This document shows, piece by piece, positions 32,980 through 42,253 of a stretch of 64,000 nucleotides of DNA. Numbering within the stretch: the first letter of the stretch is position 1; each line of letters opens with the position of its first letter. A program made the translations under genes and the position numbers. The notes below the pieces were generated by a model that saw nothing but the letters and a program-made list of their open reading frames with translations, did no database searches and was not told where the DNA came from. Origin of the DNA: Vibrio splendidus (GTDB lineage Bacteria > Pseudomonadota > Gammaproteobacteria > Enterobacterales > Vibrionaceae); NCBI RefSeq assembly GCF_024347615.1, contig NZ_AP025508.1, forward strand, positions 1,674,001 through 1,738,000, given 5' to 3'.

Positions 32980-35298
32980 CTAGAGTGAGTCCAGAAAGCC
33001 TAAGAAATTATCCGTTGCTTCATCTTGGTTTTTGTCGTTTTTTGCCTCAATAGCAGCTTGCAGGGCTTGCTCGGCATCAGGCAACGCTAACTTTTGCTCT
33101 TCCACCGTTTGGGTCTCTAAGTTAGTGATTCTTATGCTGTTTGAGCGAGCTAGCAAGCGCACCATACGACCTTCTTCTATTGCCTCATCGGACAGCACTT
33201 CAATGAGTTTTTTTAGCATGCAAGTATTGCGATAATAGGTTTTGTACCACTTGTGCTGCCCTTCACTTGTTTCAAAGTTGATAGACGCTTGAATCCTCTC
33301 CAAGTTGTGCGTTTGCACTTTCAAATCCTTTTGGAGTAAGTCTATTGCCTCCCTATCATGGGTTACATGACAAGAAGATGAGCATAACGCACATTGCGTC
33401 TCAAACTCCGACATATAAGTACAGGGTGAGAGGGCAAGGTTTTGATCGCAAAAGCCTGTTTCATGGACAAAAGTCGGTGTTTCATTGTCGATTGCCTTAT
33501 TAAATTGATCCATGGTCGCAATACGAAGCTTTAGCTTATTTTCGATCTCGCTTTCTGGTTCATTAGAGTAAGAGATGTCCCCAATGACAGAAGCGTTCTG
33601 AGCGTCAGTGGTATGGATATAGGTCAGTGTTTGCTCGGCGCTTTTTCGGCCTGACAACATAGAAATAAGGTGGTGAGGCAGTCCTTTTTTAGCCAGAAGA
33701 TCATTTTGCCAATGACGCAGTTGGTGCGGCTTGAGCAAAAAGTTGGATGAGAAGCCGTGTCGCTCAAAGAGCGTAAGCCGATTTTTGTTGACTTTTATTA
33801 GGTCACTAGAAAAGAGGCCACTTAGCGAACTGATAGGCACTAAAAAGAAAGGGTGTGCCGCTTTGCCGCCAAGCTGCTTTTGTGTGTAGGCAAATAGTGA
33901 GTTCTCAAAATTGACATACCTAGTTTGGTTTTTATTGTAACCTTTTAGGTGAGATTGATTCATCTCGATGGTGTGATTCTGAAATTCTGCCACGGTGAGT
34001 TCTTGCTTGCCTGCTGTGTACTTATCGTATTGACGCTGCATTGTAAAATTACATCCTGTAAGGGCTTGAGAGTAAGGGCAATTACTTTTAAACACCAGTG
34101 TGTCGAAGGCTTCGAGCTGTGCAATGGGCTTGATGAACTTTGGATGATGCGGTTTATATGTTCTATCTATTGCCCCCTTCGTATCAGCCGTGACGCGAGC
34201 ACATTTGTCACTACCGTCAAAAAAGCCCAGCAGCAAACCAAGGTGTAATAGGTTGGTTGACTTGCTCATGGAAGGCTTAAGCAGGGCAATATTCTCATCA
34301 CTGGGCTTGAATTCACCGAGCACTTCTTTCAGAGGGCGGTTCGGCTTTCGATAGAACCGAGCCAGCGCTCTTGCAGGCTCTGTAGCGAGAATAGTGTAGT
34401 GCAACGCTCTGTCTAAGCTATCGACCATTTCTGCATTAATGTGGTTGGCATTATCCTTGTACCCCTTCGAGCCTCGCCAGTTGAGGTAATGCACCGTTTT
34501 TTTCTTGCCATCGACAACTTGTGTATGAGGCTTTATGCGTTGCACTGTTAAAAGCACTTGCTCTGCGCCAATTCGATTGGGTGAAGCCATGCCAAGTGCT
34601 GCCATGGTGCAACTAAAGCTGTCTCGCTGCTTTTGCATTGGTAATAAAAGGGGTTGCCAAGCCTCAGCACCTTCCTTGTCACCATCCTGATAGGCTGGAA
34701 TAACATCATAGAAGATAGCCCCGAGCGCCAGTAATGCGTTTTCCGACGGAAGCTTGTTTTGTTCCGCTTGCAATGCATCATCGCCACTTTTAGAGCGAAG
34801 TGTTTCAGCGTTAGTATTGATGTCGGGCTGACAGCTTTTCGCGAGCATTTTATGTTGACGAAGCCAGTTGATAAAAGCTGTTAAGTTAGTGCTGTATGTC
34901 ATCAGGTTGATGGCAGATTGAATCCTTTCAAGGGTGGCGGTCGCGATATTCTCATTTAGGTGGCAAAGGAAGACTCTTGCGGCTGTGATTTTTGCTGTTT
35001 TATTGACTGTAGATGTGTTTTCTTTCAATATATCAAGTGCATAGGTAAATAATAAGTCATACATTTCAGGTGCTAATCGATCCTCATCCGTGAAGTGTGT
35101 TCCCACTTTTGGCATCTTTCTATTTAGATTACAAAACAAAATATTCTGGGTTCTGTCGTCACTGTCGGTAAACGTGACAGCAATATCCTCCCATGATGCA
35201 GGCTCACCTTGAGCGTTGGTAAATCCAATCAGAGGCTGCGCTTTCTTTTTGGCGATGTAAGTGTGTTGATTATCAATATAGCGGTTAATCTGACTCAT
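32980..35298 (-). CDS. gmtZ: Large tyrosine recombinase-like protein, GmtZ-like
   Basis: A 772-residue protein with a C-terminal tyrosine-recombinase domain: an Arg in MASPNRIGAEQVLL, KPHQLRHWQNDLL (His-x-x-Arg-His), SGRKSAEQTLTYIH with the candidate nucleophile Tyr, then a Cys-rich tail (CTYMSEFETQCALCSSSC). ATG 35298 is chosen since ATGA overlaps the stop of the preceding gene; an upstream ATG 39 bases earlier is open but unnecessary. It corresponds to the VPA1269-type protein of GMT islands. The symbol is from gene order. Confidence 0.65.
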   Translation of the reverse strand: MSQINRYIDNQHTYIAKKKAQPLIGFTNAQGEPASWEDIAVTFTDSDDRTQNILFCNLNRKMPKVGTHFTDEDRLAPEMYDLLFTYALDILKENTSTVNKTAKITAARVFLCHLNENIATATLERIQSAINLMTYSTNLTAFINWLRQHKMLAKSCQPDINTNAETLRSKSGDDALQAEQNKLPSENALLALGAIFYDVIPAYQDGDKEGAEAWQPLLLPMQKQRDSFSCTMAALGMASPNRIGAEQVLLTVQRIKPHTQVVDGKKKTVHYLNWRGSKGYKDNANHINAEMVDSLDRALHYTILATEPARALARFYRKPNRPLKEVLGEFKPSDENIALLKPSMSKSTNLLHLGLLLGFFDGSDKCARVTADTKGAIDRTYKPHHPKFIKPIAQLEAFDTLVFKSNCPYSQALTGCNFTMQRQYDKYTAGKQELTVAEFQNHTIEMNQSHLKGYNKNQTRYVNFENSLFAYTQKQLGGKAAHPFFLVPISSLSGLFSSDLIKVNKNRLTLFERHGFSSNFLLKPHQLRHWQNDLLAKKGLPHHLISMLSGRKSAEQTLTYIHTTDAQNASVIGDISYSNEPESEIENKLKLRIATMDQFNKAIDNETPTFVHETGFCDQNLALSPCTYMSEFETQCALCSSSCHVTHDREAIDLLQKDLKVQTHNLERIQASINFETSEGQHKWYKTYYRNTCMLKKLIEVLSDEAIEEGRMVRLLARSNSIRITNLETQTVEEQKLALPDAEQALQAAIEAKNDKNQDEATDNFLGFLDSL

Positions 35299-36941
35299 TT
35301 GCACTCTCCCACCTTCATGGTTTTTCGTTCTTCGCACAGCATAATTGTCACTTTGATATAGAGAATAATGGTTTGCAGTCGTTTAACCGTAGCGGGGTGG
35401 CCTGATTGACTATTAATCGCCAGTTTACGCTCTGCCTTATCTAAATATTGCTGATGGTTTGTGGTTTCCAAAGGTCGAAAGTTATCACAGGGATAGCACC
35501 CCATTGGGGCGGCTCCCTTTGATTGACAGCTTGAGCAGTTGGCTGGGTTAAGCTTGTGCCCCATCTCTTCATTAAATGGGCTTTTCACTTTAAAGTCAGC
35601 GTGTTGCTGTAATTCTTTCGAAGATACGCTATCAAAACGTTGGATGACACTGTTACCCGCAAAGGCTTCGTCAATTTTGACTCGTTCAGGCGCTTTTAAA
35701 TCAAGGTAATCTTGTATTGCCTCTACCGTGACACCTGTAATGGCAGCAACTTGCGCAGGGCTTAACCCCATCCAAGCGGCGAGGGTTAACTGGGTATGAC
35801 GCCAGCGATTGTTTTTAAATGCAAGGGGCTTATGCGCTATTCGGTCACTTTTAATACTTAATTTTTTATTGAAGAGGTAAGCTATATTATGGGCAAGAGC
35901 AACCGAAGATAGGTGGAAAGCCTCTGATGTATCGCTCACGGATTGAAAGAGACTCTCCTTGGTATCAAATCCTACCGAGAATAAGCTTTGGTCTGGAAAC
36001 AAGGGAAGTCGTTGCATCAGCTCTTTTGTTTCACTCTCAGAGAGGACAACGCCGCTCTTGCTCAATGAAGCGCAGAGGAAGGTTTCGTACATTTGGTAAT
36101 ACTGAAGCAACAATTCAGACAGATTTGGCTCCAGGCGATGAGAACGTGACTCGGCATCGACTCTAAACGCTCCATTTTTACCTTTGAAGGTTCGTAGGTG
36201 CAATTGCTCTACATCAGAAAAATGATGCTGTGTTAAAGGCTGCCAATCACGGTTGCTTTCTTTGTGCGACTTAAATGTTTGACCCACACGCAAAAGGTCA
36301 CACCATTTAATTTTAACCAGTTGCGTAGGTCTTCTGACAATGGCCACCATCAACTGACAAGCCAGAACGTTTCTTAGGCGAGTGAAAGGCTTTGCTGTTG
36401 CAATCTCACTGCTGAGTGCATGGAGGGTTTCAATTCTTAGTGATTCAAGAAGGTTATCACGTTCGATTTCACTGTAAGCCCCCGTTGTTTCATCAAGGAT
36501 ATTTTTTGAGCCATCTTGTCTGCCTAAATTCTCATTCTTAACGAGGTCATAGAGCGGAGTAAGAAGATTGCTGCTGTACTCATGACTTCGTTTGTTAAAT
36601 GCGTATAGGGTATTTTTTACTTTCTTTTTATAGTCCGTGAGTGTTAACCACCACGCCTCAAAAGTCGTTGGCTCTAAGTAATCGCAAATGGTTTTTAAGG
36701 TGCTGACATACCCATTTATGCTTGAATAAGCATAATGTTTGGCAGCGTGCGCGATAGCCAGTCGTAGGTCGAGAAAGGCTTCGCTATCTAACGCATTCAT
36801 CCAGCCAAGGTTAAGCAGCTTCTTGTAGCCAAGCAACCATTCATCAGAAAAGAGATCAAACTCGTAACCCGTTTCTTTTGATTGAAAAGTTCGTTTACCT
36901 TCATAGCTTTTTTTTAAGCTTTTAAGTTCAGCGCTGTTCAT
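35295..36941 (-). CDS. gmtY: Tyrosine recombinase-like protein, GmtY-like
   Basis: A 548-residue protein. The catalytic domain shows an Arg in VAIVRRPTQLVK (about 203), NRWRHTQLTLAAW (379-391) and AIQDYLDL with Tyr412. A zinc-finger-like cluster follows (CSSC at 469-472, GCYPC at 481-485). The His-x-x-Arg of the canonical family is replaced by an Arg-x-Arg-His arrangement, so it is a divergent member. It overlaps both neighbours by four bases. I assign GmtY from the order Y-Z-X; which of the two upstream recombinases carries that name is uncertain. Confidence 0.6.
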   Translation of the reverse strand: MNSAELKSLKKSYEGKRTFQSKETGYEFDLFSDEWLLGYKKLLNLGWMNALDSEAFLDLRLAIAHAAKHYAYSSINGYVSTLKTICDYLEPTTFEAWWLTLTDYKKKVKNTLYAFNKRSHEYSSNLLTPLYDLVKNENLGRQDGSKNILDETTGAYSEIERDNLLESLRIETLHALSSEIATAKPFTRLRNVLACQLMVAIVRRPTQLVKIKWCDLLRVGQTFKSHKESNRDWQPLTQHHFSDVEQLHLRTFKGKNGAFRVDAESRSHRLEPNLSELLLQYYQMYETFLCASLSKSGVVLSESETKELMQRLPLFPDQSLFSVGFDTKESLFQSVSDTSEAFHLSSVALAHNIAYLFNKKLSIKSDRIAHKPLAFKNNRWRHTQLTLAAWMGLSPAQVAAITGVTVEAIQDYLDLKAPERVKIDEAFAGNSVIQRFDSVSSKELQQHADFKVKSPFNEEMGHKLNPANCSSCQSKGAAPMGCYPCDNFRPLETTNHQQYLDKAERKLAINSQSGHPATVKRLQTIILYIKVTIMLCEERKTMKVGECK

Positions 36942-38251
36942 TTGCTACCTCTCAGGTTGGGTACGGATTGGCTCAAGTTCTTGGATGAAATTTCAGCTAC
37001 CGTCATGGCTAACTGGAACTCGTTGTAGACTGATGCCATTTTTGAATCTTCTACCCAACCCATCGCATATTTGCGAAGGTCTTCGATTTTATCCGGTGAG
37101 AACCCTTTGGCTTTGGCTTTGTTTTCAAAGATTTCATTCCACTTATGACGAAGTAGATGTGGATGTAGTGCTATCCCAACACAATCTCCAATCGTCTTAA
37201 TGACTTTGTGAATTGCGTTGTAAGACATTGGCTTTCCGATAGTTCTTCCTTTTTCTGAGATGAAAACGAAATCATGTTCATGAGAGTTTGGTGTACTTTT
37301 GCGCACTGTTTCGATGTAGAGCTTAATCAGCTTCATTAAATCGTGAGAGATTGAAACAGATAATGCTTTTGTTTTGTTTGCAGCGGGAAGACGCCTTGTG
37401 TCCGTAGGGTCATCGGGGGTTCGGGTGAGCAGGAACCTAGGATTGTCCCAATCGTCCACTAAATCACTCACTTTCAATTTCAAGACAGCCCCAACACGAA
37501 CACCTGTATCAATCAATATCTGGGTGATAATTTGATTTCGAAGCTTGCTCGACTTGAAGGGGTTGTTTGAAGAACGTTCTTGAATAACCTCTAATAAATT
37601 AAAAAATTTATCGGATGGAATGACCGATTCAAGGGGATCTTTTGTGATGGTATTGTCTTTTCGGGAGCTAGAAATTGCTGTACTGATGTAGAGTTTGAAT
37701 TTATTAAATTGGTCATCCGTGGAGATTTGCTGTTCAGTCTCAGCTTTATCGTAGTGATGGCACACATATAAAAATTCAATGTAGGCTTTAAGACGGTTGA
37801 GGCGTTGATGAAAAGTATGCGCTGATACTTCTGGTTGACTGTTGGATGTCGCATGGATTGCATCCCTAATTCTTTTATCGGTAAGGCTAACTACAGTGCC
37901 GCTTTCGCTCTCATCCTCAGTGTCCACATAGAATTTACAAGCACGAATATAACCGTCTATTTCCTCGATAGATAGAAAAGAGCCACTTGCTACACGCTCG
38001 ACAAGGTCAATGTTCTTTTGCATGAAGAAGCAGTACAAAAACTTCAACTCATAAGCATATTTCTTTCGAGTGTAGAATGATGGTAACTGTTTTGATTTCC
38101 CCTTTGAAAATGGGGACTTATGATTGCCATTGAGATAAGCGTTAAGGTGCAAGCAGCAAGGTAGACCACTCCCCCGAACAACTACGGGAAAAGAAGCGTT
38201 ATTTATATCTTTGTATATCCTAACTTGAATACTTTCACTTAAACCAATCAT
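36938..38251 (-). CDS. Site-specific tyrosine recombinase (integrase)
   Basis: A 437-residue integrase with the complete catalytic set: Arg252 in DTGVRVGAVLKLK, HPHLLRHKWNEIF (His365, Arg368, His369), Trp399 in GWV and Tyr409 in MASVYNEF. The N-terminal SAM-like core-binding domain lies at about residues 140-200. It is the first gene of the recombinase operon and lies 140 bases from the right end of the island, the usual place for an integrase next to its attachment site. Confidence 0.85.
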   Translation of the reverse strand: MIGLSESIQVRIYKDINNASFPVVVRGSGLPCCLHLNAYLNGNHKSPFSKGKSKQLPSFYTRKKYAYELKFLYCFFMQKNIDLVERVASGSFLSIEEIDGYIRACKFYVDTEDESESGTVVSLTDKRIRDAIHATSNSQPEVSAHTFHQRLNRLKAYIEFLYVCHHYDKAETEQQISTDDQFNKFKLYISTAISSSRKDNTITKDPLESVIPSDKFFNLLEVIQERSSNNPFKSSKLRNQIITQILIDTGVRVGAVLKLKVSDLVDDWDNPRFLLTRTPDDPTDTRRLPAANKTKALSVSISHDLMKLIKLYIETVRKSTPNSHEHDFVFISEKGRTIGKPMSYNAIHKVIKTIGDCVGIALHPHLLRHKWNEIFENKAKAKGFSPDKIEDLRKYAMGWVEDSKMASVYNEFQLAMTVAEISSKNLSQSVPNLRGSK

Positions 38252-38312
38252 TACAAAGCTCGTTATCAGTTACACATAATTACACCATATGTGCTTTTTT
38301 TATATTTGTAAA

Positions 38313-38340
38313 GCAAAAAAAAGGATTCCAACTGGAATCC
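38313..38340 (-). terminator. Leftward terminator at the right edge of the island
   Basis: GGATTCCA (38323-38330) and TGGAATCC (38333-38340) pair around AC; on the minus strand the hairpin is followed by eight T. It would stop leftward transcription entering from the chromosome before the recombinase operon, insulating it. Confidence 0.7.
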
Positions 38341-38392
38341 CTATCTTTATCGTACGTTAGCTCTTTACGTTTTTTTTGGTGGAGAGTATTCA

Positions 38393-38959
38393 ATCGTCTC
38401 TTTGTTCAAAGAACTGACTGGTCATGAGTTGGATATTCATACTTTGGCTTTGCCTTACGCTCGTCCCAATTACACCAAGCTTTATGACAACCGCTTCCAG
38501 TGCCCGGTGATTTTTGAGCAAAACCATTGTGAACTGCGTTTTGATGCCTCGGTTTTATCACAAACCTTATTGACTCATGATGCCGCGACACTGAAGCGCT
38601 ATCTCGCGTCTTGCCAGTCGATAGTGGAAACGCTGGACTCTGAGCATCTGCTGACTAACCAAATCAAAACGATCTTTTATCAAACCGCAGGCAGTTTCCC
38701 GAATATTGAACAACTCGCGGATGAGTTTGGTTGTAGCTCTCGTACACTCAGGAGAGAGCTAGTGACCCATGATTCCAGTTATCAAATATTGCTTACCGAA
38801 GTTAGAGTGGAACTGGCCAAAGAGCTGTTACTCGGCACAACCATGAGTATCGATGACATCGGTGAAAGGCTCGGTTATAGCGACCCGGCAAATTTCAGAA
38901 GGGCGTTTAAAGGTTGGCTCAATAAAACGCCCGCTCAGTTTCGTGACGGTTTAAGTTAA
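38393..38959 (+). pseudogene. AraC-family regulator, 3' part (DNA-binding half)
   Basis: The second half of the regulator split by the island, starting at IVSLFKELTGHELD. The C-terminal AraC HTH pair is intact: SFPNIEQLADEFGCSSRTLRR and MSIDDIGERLGYSDPANFRRAFKGW, ending with NKTPAQFRDGLS. A TTG at 38402 could start translation, and the frame also stays open leftward into the island for a few codons. Without its sensor half, regulated activity is unlikely, but a free AraC DNA-binding domain could still be made from an island promoter. Confidence 0.88.
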
Positions 38960-38963
38960 AGCG

Positions 38964-39938
38964 TTACTTGCTAAAAAACTGCTCCCTGAAGTCGGATATT
39001 TGCTGTTGATAGTAACTGCCCCAATCGTGTTGAGTCCAAGTGGCATAACTTGAGCTTCGCTGAGAGTCTAAGGTCGCTTTGAGCTGATCCAGTTGCTCGT
39101 GATAACTCATCACGGTTTGTTGCTGTTGCGCGACTTGCTGTTCTCTTGCGGTAATGTTGCTGGCCTGCGCTTCATCTAAGTAGGCACCTTGGAGGTCGGC
39201 TTTGACTGATGCAACTTCAGCAGGGCTATAGCTGCTGGGTATCAAAGAGACTGCCAGTTCATATTTTTGAAGCTGTGTTTCGGCGTTTAACGTGCCCGTA
39301 TTGTTTTGCCATTCACTAAGCAAATCTTGATAATTGGCCAAAAACTGGCTCGCTTCGTTCTCTTCAAGGGGGTTGGCGTCGAGCGTAAAATCTAGATGCG
39401 CAAACTGGTCTGCGAATAGCTGGTGGGCCAACTCTCCCCATACTTGCTGTGCAGACTGCTTGAATAAGGCAACACGATCTTCAAGAGTCTCTATGGATTC
39501 AAGTGGGATGGTACTTTGGGCTAATTGCCAGTCGACTGATAGCTGCGGATAGTCGCCCAGTAACTCAAACCATATACTCGGCAACTCTGATTTCAATCGT
39601 GCGAGTTGCTCAGTGCAGTCATCGCGTTGTTGGCAAAGCGCCCAAAACCCATCGAGTTCATCGAATAGAGCTTTACCTTCAAGTTCGCTTAAGTTTTCAA
39701 CATGCGTTTCTCCGCCCGATGATTCTGCTTCGGGTTGTTTGTTCTGCGATGCTGCATTTCCCGAACTGGTGGTTGCAGTTGGTGTGAAATTATCGTCATC
39801 AGTTGTCGTAGAAACACGCGGCTTAGCTTCTGCGTGTTGAGCAGAAGATAGCGGTATTCCGTTCGATTTTGATGACCATGAGTAGCCAATAATGCTCGTC
39901 ACCGCGACGAGCATTATGATTAATATAACTCGATGCAT
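38964..39938 (-). CDS. Lipase-foldase-like periplasmic protein
   Basis: A 324-residue protein with an N-terminal membrane anchor (residues 4-22), a Ser/Thr/Glu-rich linker to about 80, and an all-helical domain. Segments such as LEDRVALFKQSAQQVWGELA followed by HQLFADQFAHLDF, and SYSPAEVASVKADLQ, resemble the extended helical repeats of lipase-specific foldases (LifO/LipB). The family motif RxxFDY is not found, so the call is tentative. It lies 15 bases after the sphingomyelinase stop, so it may fold or anchor that enzyme. Its stop is five bases from the AraC fragment. Confidence 0.45.
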   Translation of the reverse strand: MHRVILIIMLVAVTSIIGYSWSSKSNGIPLSSAQHAEAKPRVSTTTDDDNFTPTATTSSGNAASQNKQPEAESSGGETHVENLSELEGKALFDELDGFWALCQQRDDCTEQLARLKSELPSIWFELLGDYPQLSVDWQLAQSTIPLESIETLEDRVALFKQSAQQVWGELAHQLFADQFAHLDFTLDANPLEENEASQFLANYQDLLSEWQNNTGTLNAETQLQKYELAVSLIPSSYSPAEVASVKADLQGAYLDEAQASNITAREQQVAQQQQTVMSYHEQLDQLKATLDSQRSSSYATWTQHDWGSYYQQQISDFREQFFSK

Positions 39939-39953
39939 TATTGGTTCACCGAG

Positions 39954-41288
39954 TTACTTGATCACGGCGCTAACAGGGAAGTGGTCTGAAAGGTTGTAGT
40001 GCTTCCATAACTCACTGCTTGTTGAACGAGGAACATCAACGCGGTTATTGTTGTGAGTTTTTTGTGCGTACTCCGAACTCACCACTACGTAATCCAAGTA
40101 TTCGACGTTTTCCCCGCCAGACATAGGTTCGCCTGCAAAGTTGTTGATACGAGGATCAAAGGTGGAAGCAGTATAACCTGAATACTCCGGCTCAGCGGCT
40201 TGCAGGTTAGCGAACATTTGTTGGTAGTCGCCTGGGAACTTCAGCTTGTTCACGTTGAAGTCACCGCTATAAATAACCGTCTCTGAAGTTGGTATTTCCA
40301 GTGATTGAGCAAGCTGACGCATCTGTTTAAATTGGCGCTGTCGGTAGTCACGAGCGGTATCGGTATCGAATGATGCCGTGTGGGTGCCGAAAACATGGTA
40401 AGCCTGACCATTCTTGATAACCTCCGCATAATTAACCCCCTTATCAGCGAAACAATCTGTGCCTGTACAATCAGGGAACACGTATTGCGCTTCGTTGACA
40501 ATAGGGTAGCGGCTGACAATGATCACGCCGCCGTCATAGATGTTAATCCCATCTTTATCGAGCATTTTAGTTTGATAAGGATACTCTTTTGCAAGCTCAC
40601 GTAGGAACTTATCTCGTCCGTTGGCAAACACCTCTTGAAGCGCCAGCACGTCGTAGCCCTTTACGTATTGAGGGAGCAGGTCATAGCGGTCACCAATATG
40701 TGAAGCGATGGCAGGCAGCGCCCAGATGTTGTAAGTCATGACTTTCAGTGTATTGGCATCCGGCTCTGGCTGCTCATCCACTTTGGGCGGGGTGATGGTG
40801 TAATAAATATCATCGTAGCGCGCCGTAGAATCGGCTTTAAGTGCTAGCTCTGCATTGACCCCGAATGCATCGGTTGTGCTGCGATGAATATTACGATCGT
40901 CATGCAACGTTAGGTTGACGTCTGCGGCACTCAAGCCATGTTGCAGTGTCGAGTTGTACCAATGACCCTTCATGGTTTGGTTGAGCGTGACACTCTCTCC
41001 TACAGCGTTCGATACTACAGTGTCAAACTCGTAGGTCTTCCCAGATTTCACACCAGTCCAGCGATTGAAACTGATCAGCTTCTTCGTCTCCCAAGGGCCA
41101 ATCTGTTCAACATGTTGCTGCCACTCATCACCGAATTGAAGCTGGTCGGTACCCGTGTGATTGGTTTGAATCGTCATTACTTGGCTAGTGTTATTGGTCA
41201 GGTACACATCGGTATCTGCAATAGCCGAGGTTGAAATGAATGAAGCTGATGCAAGTATTGCACTCAGGCAAGTCCATTGAGTTTTCAT
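39954..41288 (-). CDS. Secreted sphingomyelinase C (neutral, DNase I fold)
   Basis: A 444-residue exported phospholipase. The signal peptide begins MKTQWTCLSAILASASF; ATG 41288 is chosen because the signal sequence starts there, though the frame is open 29 codons upstream. The catalytic part has MTYNIWALP, LALQEVF (Mg-binding Glu), GTHTASFD, SGDFNVNK and LSDHFPVSA with the catalytic His. A beta-rich N-terminal domain of about 130 residues precedes it. It hydrolyses sphingomyelin to ceramide and damages host membranes. Forms an operon with the foldase-like gene. Confidence 0.88.
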   Translation of the reverse strand: MKTQWTCLSAILASASFISTSAIADTDVYLTNNTSQVMTIQTNHTGTDQLQFGDEWQQHVEQIGPWETKKLISFNRWTGVKSGKTYEFDTVVSNAVGESVTLNQTMKGHWYNSTLQHGLSAADVNLTLHDDRNIHRSTTDAFGVNAELALKADSTARYDDIYYTITPPKVDEQPEPDANTLKVMTYNIWALPAIASHIGDRYDLLPQYVKGYDVLALQEVFANGRDKFLRELAKEYPYQTKMLDKDGINIYDGGVIIVSRYPIVNEAQYVFPDCTGTDCFADKGVNYAEVIKNGQAYHVFGTHTASFDTDTARDYRQRQFKQMRQLAQSLEIPTSETVIYSGDFNVNKLKFPGDYQQMFANLQAAEPEYSGYTASTFDPRINNFAGEPMSGGENVEYLDYVVVSSEYAQKTHNNNRVDVPRSTSSELWKHYNLSDHFPVSAVIK

Positions 41289-41689
41289 TTTCACGTTATC
41301 CTTACTGATTGGTTTAAAGAATAACGTAGTAAAGAGTTGTGACATTGGAGTTATAACTCTATGGGAATTATCCAAATATTAGATATATGCCATGGTTTTA
41401 TAAATTAGATTACTCATTGAAAATTAACATATTGCTTTGCCTGAATGATAAGTGATACGCGCGCACGCTAAAAAACAGAGGAACGATTTGGGTTTGAGGG
41501 TAAGTCACTATTGGTTGTTTTCGTGGAAATCATAGGTCGGTAAATAACCAGAAATGGATGCTGTGAATCACGATAAGGGAAAACGCTAACCGCCTTGCTC
41601 TATCAGCATAAATTTTGCCATTGTTCAGTAAACAGATTCCTCAAAAACAGGTATGATAGTGTCGTTTTTAATCCTGAACTGGGAAAGTC
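41289..41689. other. Divergent intergenic region, sphingomyelinase / DUF2058
   Basis: About 400 bases containing promoters for both directions. TATGAT at 41652-41657 is a likely -10 box for the DUF2058 gene. No repeat or RNA gene recognised. Confidence 0.4.
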
Positions 41690-42211
41690 ATGGCAAAGTT
41701 AACACTCCAAGAGCAAATGCTTAAAGCTGGCTTGGTAAATGAGAAAAAATTAAAGAAGGCGAAGAAGGGCTCTAAAAAGTCTCGCGTTCAGTCTCGTGAA
41801 GCAAAAGCGGCAGCAGAAGAAACTAAACTGGCGCAGCAAGCGAAAGACAAAGAGTTAAACCAACAGTTGAAAGAACAGCAGTTGAGCAAAGAAATTAAAG
41901 CTCAAGTGAAGCAACTGATTGAGATGAACAAGATCGAACAGAAGAATGGTGAGATCAAATACAACTTCACCGACGGTACGCTAGTTAAATACCTTTACGT
42001 AGAAGATCTGACTCAAAAGCAACTAAGTAAAGGCATTCTAAGTATCGCGCGTCAAGGCGAAAGCTATGTTGTTATCCCTACTGCGGTAGCGAACAAGATC
42101 GCGATGCGTGACGAAGAATCTATTGTTGATACTCAAGCTTCAAGCTCTGATGAAGTAGACGAAGATGACCCGTACAAAGACTTCGTGATCCCAGATGATC
42201 TAATGTGGTAG
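41690..42211 (+). CDS. yaiL: DUF2058 family protein (YaiL-like)
   Basis: A 173-residue cytosolic protein. The N-terminal third is a highly charged helix (LTLQEQMLKAGLVNEKKLKK, then Lys/Gln/Glu-rich to about 85), and the C-terminal part has NFTDGTLVKYLYV and GILSIARQGESYVVIP, both typical of DUF2058. Start ATG follows a GGGAAAG site. Widely conserved in gammaproteobacteria; molecular function is not established. Followed by a strong terminator. Confidence 0.85.
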   Translation: MAKLTLQEQMLKAGLVNEKKLKKAKKGSKKSRVQSREAKAAAEETKLAQQAKDKELNQQLKEQQLSKEIKAQVKQLIEMNKIEQKNGEIKYNFTDGTLVKYLYVEDLTQKQLSKGILSIARQGESYVVIPTAVANKIAMRDEESIVDTQASSSDEVDEDDPYKDFVIPDDLMW

Positions 42212-42253
42212 TCCGTTTTACCTAGCTCCATTCTAATGGCTAGCTAAGTTTAC

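Larger units (their letters stand above)
6792..38392. mobile_element. 31.6 kb Gamma-Mobile-Trio-like genomic island inserted in an araC-type gene
   Basis: The ends are set by the two halves of the interrupted AraC gene; the trinucleotide TCA is present at both junctions (6789-6791 and 38390-38392), so crossover is placed to within about 3 bases. The right end carries three tyrosine recombinases, two small coiled-coil proteins and a RecD2-like helicase in one leftward operon. The remainder is cargo: defence-like genes, integron-cassette-like genes and two insertion sequences. No conjugation, phage structural or replication-initiator genes were seen. No long direct or inverted repeat was found at the ends. 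Confidence 0.85.

Noticed and set aside
6792..38392. Prophage or ICE interpretation of the island
   Set aside because: No capsid, terminase, lysis, relaxase or type IV secretion gene is present; three recombinases plus a helicase fit a GMT-type island better.
39503..39840. Two long plus-strand frames over the foldase-like gene
   Set aside because: Antisense shadows of a coding frame with repetitive Ser/Arg composition.
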